DNA from: Prevotellaceae bacterium
GTDB lineage: Bacteria > Bacteroidota > Bacteroidia > Bacteroidales > UBA932
DNA length: 12,665 nucleotides
Direction: 5' to 3'
NCBI GenBank assembly: GCA_031284065.1
Contig: JAITAP010000040.1
Coordinates: 1 to 12,665, forward strand
This document shows, piece after piece, positions 6,870 through 12,665 of this stretch. The stretch's first letter is position 1, and every line of letters starts with the position of its first letter. A program made the translations under genes and the position numbers. Below the pieces are notes generated by a model. The model was not told the DNA's origin. It saw only the letters and a program-made list of their open reading frames with translations, and searched no databases.

Positions 6870-8354
6870 CTAACTTGGCATTGCGGGCAACTTCCACCCG
6901 TCGCGATACGTATGCCGAATCATTTCGTTTGCAAAAGCAGCGGCATTCTGCGGCTCGGTGTAGGTTTTGTCGAACGTCGGATGTCCGTCTTTAATTTGAA
7001 AGCCGTCCTTAACAACCGTTCTAATCGTTGCCTCAGCCGGAATGTTGGTGAACTGCATATTAGCGCCGTCCCAGTGCAGCTCTTGGTTGAGCGCTTGCAG
7101 ACGTACGGCGATTACGCCCATTACCACCATTTCGTTGAAAGGTCCCGCTTCGCTAAACGGAGAGGCTGTTTCTACGCGCGTTTCCGCATTTTCTTTGCAG
7201 GCGCGCACCCAGTCCATCTGGTGGGACAGCTCCACTTCGCGCAGCGCTTGCGGCGCTTTTGGCGTGCGACCCGATACCAGCCATGGGTTTACGCCATAGC
7301 AGCCACAAATCAGCGTATCTTTTGTTCCATGGAAAATAACGCCGCCGCCGCTGTCGTTCAGATTTTTTCCGGCAGGCACCCCTTCGGGACGCATGGGCGC
7401 CAAACCCCCGTCGTACCAGTAAAGGTCTACTTCGGGGAGGGCAACTTTCGGCATATTGTCGCGCGCCGGAAAGGTGATTTTTACCGATTGGGCATTGGGA
7501 GCGCAATCGGTGAGCAGCAGCGTGGAGCTTCCCTGCACTTTCGCCGGATAGCCCAGCTTGAGGCTTTTGAACACCGGATGCAAGATGTGGCAGGCCATAT
7601 CGCCCAGCGCCCCTGTGCCAAAATCCCACCAGCCACGCCAATTCCACGGTGTGTATATGGGGTTGTAGGCGCGATACTTGGCCGGGCCGAGGAATAAATC
7701 CCACTTCAGCGTTTCTGCCGGACTTTTCGATTCTGCGGGCACCGGCAAGCCTTGCGGCCAGATGGGGCGGTCGGTAAACGCCTCCACTTTGGTTATTTCG
7801 CCTATTTCGCCATTCCATATCCACGCGCACGTTTGGCGCACGCCCGAACCGGAGGCGCCCTGATTGCCCATTTGGGTGGCAACTCTGTGCTTGGCTGCCA
7901 GCTTTGTCAGCAGGCGCGACTCGTACACCGTATGCGTAAGCGGTTTTTCAACGTACACGTGCTTCCCCAGCGTCATTGCCTCGGCAGCAATAATGGCGTG
8001 GGTATGGTCGGCCGTAGCAACCACCACGGCGTCGGCAGATTTGGCGAGCTCGTCGAACATTTTCCGGTAGTCGTAGTACTGCTTTGCATTCGGAAAATGC
8101 TTGAAAGCCGAAGCGGCATACTTCCAATCTACGTCGCAAAGCCCGATGATGTTTTGACTTTCAATATCTTTCAGCACGCCAAAGCCACGCCCTCCAACGC
8201 CAACGCCCAAGATATTCAACTTGTCGCTTGGGGAAATGTGCCCAGCGCTTTTTCCCAACACTACGTTGGGAACAATCGTAGGTGTAACAACCATCCCCAA
8301 CATGGCTGTAGCTCCTGTTTTAAGGAATTTTCTCCTCGAAATGTTTGATGCCAT
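6870..8354 (-). CDS. Tat-exported Gfo/Idh/MocA-family oxidoreductase
   Basis: 494 residues from the ATG at 8354-8352. The N-terminus MASNISRRKFLKTGA carries a textbook twin-arginine motif (Arg7-Arg8) before a hydrophobic segment, so the enzyme should be exported folded with its nucleotide already bound. The Rossmann motif GVGVGGRG is at about 50-57, EKP at 136-138 and the GDMACHILHPVF block at 251-262. The C-terminal part is long, as in the large glycoside-dehydrogenase-like members (about 450-500 residues). An in-frame ATG at 8390 would put 12 extra residues before the Tat motif and lies very close to the candidate -7 box at 8399-8406, so the later start is preferred. It is the first gene of the sugar cluster. 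Likely role: C3 oxidation of a glycoside in the periplasm (inference). Confidence 0.92.
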   Translation of the reverse strand: MASNISRRKFLKTGATAMLGMVVTPTIVPNVVLGKSAGHISPSDKLNILGVGVGGRGFGVLKDIESQNIIGLCDVDWKYAASAFKHFPNAKQYYDYRKMFDELAKSADAVVVATADHTHAIIAAEAMTLGKHVYVEKPLTHTVYESRLLTKLAAKHRVATQMGNQGASGSGVRQTCAWIWNGEIGEITKVEAFTDRPIWPQGLPVPAESKSPAETLKWDLFLGPAKYRAYNPIYTPWNWRGWWDFGTGALGDMACHILHPVFKSLKLGYPAKVQGSSTLLLTDCAPNAQSVKITFPARDNMPKVALPEVDLYWYDGGLAPMRPEGVPAGKNLNDSGGGVIFHGTKDTLICGCYGVNPWLVSGRTPKAPQALREVELSHQMDWVRACKENAETRVETASPFSEAGPFNEMVVMGVIAVRLQALNQELHWDGANMQFTNIPAEATIRTVVKDGFQIKDGHPTFDKTYTEPQNAAAFANEMIRHTYRDGWKLPAMPS

Positions 8355-8398
8355 AAAATTAAAATCATTATAGTTAGAAATAGGAAACATTGCGAGCG

Positions 8399-8406
8399 TA
8401 AATGTA
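8399..8406 (-). promoter_or_regulatory. Weak candidate -7 box for the sugar cluster
   Basis: The minus strand reads TACATTTA, one base off TAnnTTTG, about 44 bases before the preferred ATG at 8354. No clear TTTG appears at the -33 distance, so the promoter, if real, may need an activator bound at the repeats at 8477-8513. Confidence 0.3.
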
Positions 8407-8476
8407 GGAAATAATTTCGCACAGTTAAAAAAATTTGGCGATAAAAGATATGAACACCATTGTTAATTCAACTCCC

Positions 8477-8513
8477 GCAAGCTACATAATCACTATTTGC
8501 CTGCAAGCTACAT
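8477..8513. repeat. Direct repeat pair, candidate activator sites
   Basis: GCAAGCTACAT occurs at 8477-8487 and again at 8503-8513, a period of 26 bases. One flanking base also matches on each side with one mismatch between (C-x-GCAAGCTACAT-x-A). The pair lies about 70-115 bases upstream of the weak -7 box for the sugar cluster. That position suits an activator binding two tandem half-sites, as AraC-type and hybrid two-component regulators do. The regulator itself is not in the window. Confidence 0.5.
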
Positions 8514-8646
8514 GAATTACACGTGCTTTCCGGCTAAAAAATTTTTTTTGAAGCGCAATGAAAAAGAGGCTTGTTAATAACCGGGCGGAAATAAAACCTC
8601 GCTTTCCACCTAATTACTTGGCGTGGTACAATTCTGTGCGCTGCTA

Positions 8647-8702
8647 TTGTCCGCGAATTCTCACTAAGTTCTTTCGCTATAATTCGTGCAGCTCGCGGAC
8701 AA
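8647..8702. repeat. 10-bp inverted repeat with 36-base spacer downstream of feoAB
   Basis: TTGTCCGCGA (8647-8656) and TCGCGGACAA (8693-8702) are perfect reverse complements. A shorter inner pairing, GAATT/AATTC (8655-8659 with 8681-8685), could form instead. Neither strand has a U-run after the stem. It may be a structured 3' end of the feoAB transcript, a small RNA, or a remnant of a mobile element. Confidence 0.5.
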
Positions 8703-8757
8703 AAAAGATCCGAAAACAATTGCAATTCGTCAAGGATTATAAGCCTGCGTAACGTGA

Positions 8758-8777
8758 GCTAACGGTTCTACGTTAGC
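8758..8777 (-). repeat. Stem-loop spanning the feoAB stop codon
   Basis: GCTAACG (8758-8764) and CGTTAGC (8771-8777) pair perfectly around a 6-base loop that contains the TAG stop of feoAB (8768-8770). No U-run follows on the minus strand, so termination is uncertain; it could stabilise the 3' end of the mRNA. Confidence 0.4.
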
Positions 8778-11299
8778 CACGTGCCAATCTGCTGCACGGC
8801 AAAGGCCGCCAGCCATGCCACAAGGGTGGTGTAGATAATGGCAAAGGCCGAAATCCACCGGTTGCCGGACTCGCGGCGAATGGCTGCGATAGCTGCAATG
8901 CAGGGCAGGTAGAGGAGAATGAACACCAGAAAAGCTACGGCGGTTACGTCGGAAAAGATTGGCTGCCCTGCCTTCGCCCCGCTGCGGTAGCGCTCGTCGC
9001 GCAGGCGTTGCTTGAGGCTCGCTGCGTCGCCCTCGTCGTCGTCGTCGGCTTGGTAGATGATGCCGAGCGTGCTCACCACCGTTTCTTTGGCAACAACGCC
9101 GGTGAGCAAGCTTACGCTCATTTTCCAGTCAAACCCCAGGGGCCGCATGAGCGGCTCTATGGCGTGCCCAAGCTGCCCGAGGTACGAGTACTCGTGCTGC
9201 GTATTGTTTCGCGCTACGGCAATGTCGTGGAGACGCTTTTCCATGTCTGCCGTCAGCGGTGCGCTGTCGGCGACGCTTTGCGCAAGCGCGGCGGCGTAAT
9301 GCTCTTTGACGGCGGCAGCCTGTTCGTCGAGCTGCCGAAGCCGTGCGCTGCTGAGCGGAAACGTGTTGAGCGCCCAGATGACAATGGCGGCAATGAGGAT
9401 AATACCGCCCATCTGCCGGACGTACTGCGAGCCTTTGTGCCACATGTGCCGTATGATGCTTTTGAGCGTAGGTATCCGGTAGGGCGGCAGCTCCATGACG
9501 AAGGGTTGCCCCTTGTCCTTGAACACCATTTTGCTAAAAAACAGGGCGGAGAGAATGGCAAGGCCAATGCCGACGAGGTAAATCAGGAACAGCACCGTGC
9601 CCGCGTGGTGCGGAAAAAATGCGCCGATAAACAGGATATACACCGGTAGCCGTGCGCTGCACGACATAAAGGGAATGATGAGCATGGTGAGCGTGCGCTG
9701 CGTGCGGTTCTCGATGGTGCGCGTGGCCATAATAGCGGGCACGTTGCAGCCAAAGCCCATCACGAGCGGAATAAACGACTTGCCGTGCAGCCCGATGGTG
9801 TGCATGAGCTTATCGGTAATGAAGACGGCGCGCGCCATGTAGCCCGTGTCCTCAAAAAGCGAAATGAAAAAAAACAGGAGGAGAATGTTGGGCAAAAAGG
9901 CGATAACGCTGCCCACGCCGGTTACCACGCCGTCTATCAGCAAGTCTTTGAAAAGCGAGTCGGGCATAACGCTCGACAGCCAGCCCGACAGCGCCTCCAC
10001 GCCGCTGTTTATCCACTCCATAGGGTAGCTGCCGAGCGCAAAGGTTGTGTAGAACATTGCCCACATGAACAGCAAAAAGATGGGAAAGCCCAAAACCTTG
10101 CCGGTGATAATGTTGTCGATTTTTTTTGTATGGCTGTGCCTGTTTTGCTTTCCGTACTTGAATGTTTCCTTTAGCGCGCCGGCAACAAAGCCGTACTTGG
10201 CGTCGGAGATAATCGTTTCGCTGTCCTCCTTAAATTCCTCCTCAAGCTTGGCGATATGCTTTTGGGCTGCCGCAATAATTTCGTCGGCGTTGGCGCACTC
10301 CTTGCGCACCAGCGCGGTCATGAGCGCGTCTTTTTCTATGAGCTTAACGGCAAAAAAGCGGGTAGAGTAGCGGTCAAAGAGCGCGGCGTTTTGCGAAATA
10401 CGCATGAGCTTTTGCAGGTCGGTAATTGCCGCCTCCACCTCCGCGCCGTAGTAGATGTGGATATGGTGGTGCATCTTTGAGGGCTTTTGCACGGCGTATA
10501 TTTCTTCGTAAGCTTTGATGGCGGCTTGCAGCAAATCTCTAACCCCCCTGCCGCGCGACCCCACGGTGGGTATCATGGGTATGCCGAGCATTTTGCCCAG
10601 CGCCTCGTGGTCAAACTGGTCGTTGTGCAGCGTGAGCTCGTCGTACATGTTGAGCGCCATGACTACCTTCACGTCCATATCAATGAGCTGAGTAGTGAGG
10701 TAGAGGTTGCGCTCAAGGTTTGTAGCGTCAACCACGTTCACAATAACGTCGGGCATTTCTTCGGCAATGTACTTGCGCACGTAAACTTCTTCGGGAGAGT
10801 ACGCCGTGAGGGAGTAGGTGCCGGGCAAATCGACAAGGTTAATGGTGTAGCCGTCGAGCTTTACCTGCGCCTTTTTGAGCTCCACCGTCACGCCGGAGTA
10901 GTTGCCCACGTGCTCGTGCGCCCCCGACAGCTGGTTAAAGAGCGAAGTTTTTCCGGTATTGGGGTTTCCCACAAACGCCACGTTAATCACCTTTCCGGCA
11001 ACCTTTGCGGTTTCCAGCAGCGCCTCCTCTATGGTTTCGGTGCTGGAGACGGCAAGGTTGAGCCTTTTTGCCTCCTCCTCCGTCATCACCTCAATCATGC
11101 TCGCCTCGCTGCGGCGCAGTGACACCGCGTAATCCATAATGGAGTACTCAATGGGGTCTTTGAGCGGAGCATTTTTTACCACCAGCACCACCTTGCCTTT
11201 TACAAAGCCCATTTCGGTGATGCGCTTGCGAAAGGCGCCGCGCCCGAGCACCTTGCAAATTACGCCCTTTTCGCCGTTACCGAGGTTGGATAAACGCAT
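8768..11299 (-). CDS. feoB: FeoA-FeoB fusion, ferrous iron transporter
   Basis: This 843-residue protein imports Fe(II) across the inner membrane. Residues 1-75 are a FeoA-type SH3-like domain, a fusion common in Bacteroidales. The GTPase domain follows: G1 GNPNTGKTS (111-119), G2 Thr in GNYSGVTVE (near 138), G3 DLPG (157-160), G4 NMYD (217-220) and a G5-like SRG (248-250). A helical linker with a His-rich patch (HHHIHIYYG, 277-285) leads to the membrane part from about residue 400. That part has the two Gate-like blocks of the family and conserved Cys in GFGCNVPA (518), SCSARLPVY (547) and LPCIAA (800). A periplasm- or cytosol-facing insert at 650-700 and an acidic DDDDEGD stretch near 752 are usual in the group. 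All motifs are intact, so it should be functional. It has its own candidate promoter and an inverted-repeat operator upstream. Confidence 0.97.
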   Translation of the reverse strand: MRLSNLGNGEKGVICKVLGRGAFRKRITEMGFVKGKVVLVVKNAPLKDPIEYSIMDYAVSLRRSEASMIEVMTEEEAKRLNLAVSSTETIEEALLETAKVAGKVINVAFVGNPNTGKTSLFNQLSGAHEHVGNYSGVTVELKKAQVKLDGYTINLVDLPGTYSLTAYSPEEVYVRKYIAEEMPDVIVNVVDATNLERNLYLTTQLIDMDVKVVMALNMYDELTLHNDQFDHEALGKMLGIPMIPTVGSRGRGVRDLLQAAIKAYEEIYAVQKPSKMHHHIHIYYGAEVEAAITDLQKLMRISQNAALFDRYSTRFFAVKLIEKDALMTALVRKECANADEIIAAAQKHIAKLEEEFKEDSETIISDAKYGFVAGALKETFKYGKQNRHSHTKKIDNIITGKVLGFPIFLLFMWAMFYTTFALGSYPMEWINSGVEALSGWLSSVMPDSLFKDLLIDGVVTGVGSVIAFLPNILLLFFFISLFEDTGYMARAVFITDKLMHTIGLHGKSFIPLVMGFGCNVPAIMATRTIENRTQRTLTMLIIPFMSCSARLPVYILFIGAFFPHHAGTVLFLIYLVGIGLAILSALFFSKMVFKDKGQPFVMELPPYRIPTLKSIIRHMWHKGSQYVRQMGGIILIAAIVIWALNTFPLSSARLRQLDEQAAAVKEHYAAALAQSVADSAPLTADMEKRLHDIAVARNNTQHEYSYLGQLGHAIEPLMRPLGFDWKMSVSLLTGVVAKETVVSTLGIIYQADDDDEGDAASLKQRLRDERYRSGAKAGQPIFSDVTAVAFLVFILLYLPCIAAIAAIRRESGNRWISAFAIIYTTLVAWLAAFAVQQIGTWLT

Positions 11300-11320
11300 T
11301 GTTTTAGAGTTTAGAGGGTT

Positions 11321-11350
11321 AATTTACAGAATTTGTAAGTTCTGTAAATT
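11321..11350. promoter_or_regulatory. Inverted repeat in the feoAB leader, candidate operator
   Basis: AATTTACAGAA (11321-11331) and TTCTGTAAATT (11340-11350) form a perfect 11-bp inverted repeat with an 8-base spacer, 22 bases before the feoAB ATG and just downstream of its candidate promoter. The position suits a repressor block in iron-replete cells. It does not match the E. coli Fur box. Its core TTTACAG-N12-CTGTAAA is identical in half-sites and spacing to the repeat upstream of the 4Fe-4S gene at 751-776. Confidence 0.65.
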
Positions 11351-11363
11351 CAAAATTTTTCGG

Positions 11364-11395
11364 TAAAGTTACGGTTTGATTTTTTGCTGTGCAAT
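11364..11395 (-). promoter_or_regulatory. Candidate feoAB promoter
   Basis: On the minus strand a -33-like ATTG (11395-11392) is followed after 20 bases by TAACTTTA (11371-11364), one base off the -7 consensus TAnnTTTG. Transcription would start near 11358, leaving a leader of about 55-60 nt that contains the inverted repeat at 11321-11350. Confidence 0.45.
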
Positions 11396-11414
11396 CCCCA
11401 TTTATGGTGATTTT

Positions 11415-12596
11415 TTACGCCACCTTCTTCAGCAGCTGACGCGCAAAAAATTGCACCACCGCTACGTTCACCGAATTTCCCAGCTGCCTGTAGGCTATGC
11501 GGTCGTTGGGGTGCAGCTTGTAGGAGTCGGGGAAGCTTTGCAGTCGCGCCGTTTCGCGCGGCGTGAGGCGGCGGCGCAGGCTCCCCACAATAGATGTTTG
11601 CGTGATGGCCACCAGCGCCGGAAAGTAGGTAGGACGCTTAATCCGCACGCCGGAGGGGCGGAACTGTAAAATGTTTTCCCACATGTCGGGCTTTGCGTTT
11701 TCGCCCGACTGCCACTCCAGCTTTGCCTTCGCGCCGACAAATACGCTACAGTCGGCGCACTTCCTCATCCACGCATCGATAAACTTTTTGTTTTGCTCAT
11801 ACAGCGTACGGTTGCGCAGGATGATGTTGCGCTTCCACGCAGGCAGGTTGTCGAGGCCGGCGCAGCGGTTGACCTCCCTGAACTCCTCCGTCCATACGGG
11901 AAACGTTGGCAGCGGAGGTTTGATGCCCTGAATAAATTCGTTCCACAAGTCCAGCACCTTCAGCTCGTTGTTGGATAGCGTGTAGCGCGAAATGTCCGGC
12001 GTTTTGCCGTCGTCCTTCAGGAGAATCTGCTCGGCGTGGCACTCCGGCTTTTCGAGCGGCCTTTTGATTTGCAGGTTGCGCCGCGCTACGTCCTTTCGCT
12101 GGCACAGGATGAACACGCGCTCGCGAAACTGCGGGATGCCGAGCATGTGCGGGCTAAAGATGATGGGTTCTTCGGGAAAAACGTAGCCGAGCGCGTGCAG
12201 GTGCTCCTTCACCACGCGCCACGTGTTGCCGTTGTCGTGCCCAATAAGGTTGCGCACGTTTTCGAGCATGAGGTACGACGGCCTGTGGCGCTGCACAATG
12301 CGGATAATATCAAAGAAGAGCGTGCCGCGCGGGTCGGTCATGCCCTCGCGCTTGCCTGCTTTGGAAAACGCCTGACAGGGAAACCCGGCGCAGAGCACAT
12401 CGTGCGCGGGAATATCTTTTTCGTCCACTTTGGTAATATCGCCGTGAGGCTCCAGCCCAAAGTTATCCTTATATACCTGCCTGCAATCGGGGTCAATATC
12501 CGACGCAAAAACGCACGTGCCGCCAAGCTTTGAGAGCGCTACGTGAAATCCTCCCAACCCACAAAACAGGTCAATAAACTTAAATTTCCTTTCCAT
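11415..12596 (-). CDS. DNA (cytosine-5) methyltransferase
   Basis: This 393-residue protein transfers a methyl group from S-adenosylmethionine to C5 of cytosine in a specific DNA site. All key motifs are present in order: I FIDLFCGLGGF (7-17), IV GFPCQAFS with catalytic Cys74, VI ENV (112-114), VIII QFRER (156-160), IX RLTPRETARLQSFPDS (343-358) and X RQLGNSVNV (370-378). The target-recognition region lies between about 170 and 335, including a RPTYFPALVAITQTSIVG segment. The recognition sequence cannot be told from sequence alone. No restriction endonuclease or very-short-patch repair gene is visible on either side; 115 bases separate its stop from feoAB and only 69 bases lie upstream in the window. 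It is either an orphan methylase or has a partner gene upstream of the window. Confidence 0.95.
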   Translation of the reverse strand: MERKFKFIDLFCGLGGFHVALSKLGGTCVFASDIDPDCRQVYKDNFGLEPHGDITKVDEKDIPAHDVLCAGFPCQAFSKAGKREGMTDPRGTLFFDIIRIVQRHRPSYLMLENVRNLIGHDNGNTWRVVKEHLHALGYVFPEEPIIFSPHMLGIPQFRERVFILCQRKDVARRNLQIKRPLEKPECHAEQILLKDDGKTPDISRYTLSNNELKVLDLWNEFIQGIKPPLPTFPVWTEEFREVNRCAGLDNLPAWKRNIILRNRTLYEQNKKFIDAWMRKCADCSVFVGAKAKLEWQSGENAKPDMWENILQFRPSGVRIKRPTYFPALVAITQTSIVGSLRRRLTPRETARLQSFPDSYKLHPNDRIAYRQLGNSVNVAVVQFFARQLLKKVA

Positions 12597-12610
12597 ACTT
12601 TTCCGCTAAC

Positions 12611-12618
12611 CAAATATA
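12611..12618 (-). promoter_or_regulatory. Candidate -7 box for the methyltransferase gene
   Basis: The minus strand reads TATATTTG, a full match to TAnnTTTG, ending 14 bases before the ATG at 12596, which implies a very short leader of about 8 nt. The -33 region is AT-rich without a clear TTTG. If real, the gene is transcribed on its own and any upstream partner gene is a separate unit. Confidence 0.45.
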
Positions 12619-12665
12619 GTTTTTTGTTTGTTTAATAAATATCGTAATATGCTACCTACTCAGCC

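Larger units (their letters stand above)
8355..8767. other. 413-base non-coding stretch between feoAB and the sugar cluster
   Basis: I find no convincing gene here. Short ORFs of about 63 residues exist on both strands (8534-8725 minus, 8558-8752 plus), but they overlap each other and match nothing I know. The stretch holds a candidate promoter near 8399, an 11-base direct repeat pair at 8477-8513, a 10-bp inverted repeat with a 36-base spacer at 8647-8702, and a stem at the feoAB stop. It presumably contains the control region of the sugar cluster. Confidence 0.6.

Noticed and set aside
8534..8752. Opposed 63- and 64-residue ORFs in the feoAB/sugar-cluster gap
   Set aside because: They overlap on opposite strands, match no known family, and cross the inverted repeat; chance open frames are more likely.
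9008..9649. 213-residue plus-strand ORF opposite feoAB (and similar ones at 6912-7697, 10487-11122 and 12036-12533)
   Set aside because: All are mirror frames of well-supported minus-strand genes with no domain of their own.
11321..11350. Classical Fur box
   Set aside because: The repeat does not resemble the GATAATGATAATCATTATC pattern; only the position suggests iron control.
11394..11416. Stem followed by T6 on the plus strand, resembling a terminator
   Set aside because: The stem has a mismatch and a very small loop, and no plus-strand gene exists for it to terminate; it lies between minus-strand genes.
1..12665. CRISPR array, tRNA or rRNA genes
   Set aside because: I saw no regularly spaced repeat series and no tRNA- or rRNA-like sequence on either strand by eye.

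Overview
The window looks like a Bacteroidales chromosome; the genus is not resolved. Signs are a FeoA-FeoB fusion, several lipoprotein leaders on sugar enzymes, Bacteroides-type -7 boxes (TAnnTTTG), little Shine-Dalgarno sequence, and paired DUF1080 and Gfo/Idh/MocA genes. Every credible gene lies on the minus strand, so genes are transcribed from right to left.

Right to left: (1) 12596-11415 is a complete C5-cytosine DNA methyltransferase with no restriction enzyme in view. (2) 11299-8768 is feoAB, a ferrous iron transporter, with a strong inverted repeat in its leader. (3) 8767-8355 is a 413-base non-coding stretch with an inverted repeat and a pair of direct repeats. (4) 8354-1275 is a run of sugar genes: Tat-exported Gfo oxidoreductase, DUF1080 lipoprotein, cytosolic Gfo, TIM-barrel isomerase/epimerase-like lipoprotein, a small two-helix membrane protein, a second DUF1080 lipoprotein and a third Gfo oxidoreductase. 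(5) About 1260-1165 is a REP-like palindromic repeat. (6) 1160-834 is the C-terminal DNA-binding remnant of an AraC-family regulator with its own terminator. (7) 698-1 is a membrane 4Fe-4S protein (NapH-like) cut by the window edge. Composition drops clearly to AT-rich left of about 1160.

The sugar cluster fits a 3-keto-glycoside pathway: a Gfo/Idh/MocA enzyme oxidises C3 of a glycoside, a DUF1080 enzyme or a TIM-barrel lyase breaks the activated glycosidic bond, and another Gfo enzyme reduces the 3-keto sugar. From memory it resembles the B. thetaiotaomicron BT2156-BT2160 region linked to glucosinolate breakdown, but with more enzymes. Four of the six enzymes carry export signals, so much of the chemistry may be periplasmic. 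No SusC/SusD pair, transporter or regulator is present.

The most notable non-gene signal is a pair of inverted repeats with identical half-sites and spacing, TTTACAG-N12-CTGTAAA. One precedes the Fe-S membrane protein gene (751-776) and one precedes feoAB (11323-11348). They suggest one regulator shared by two distant iron-related genes.
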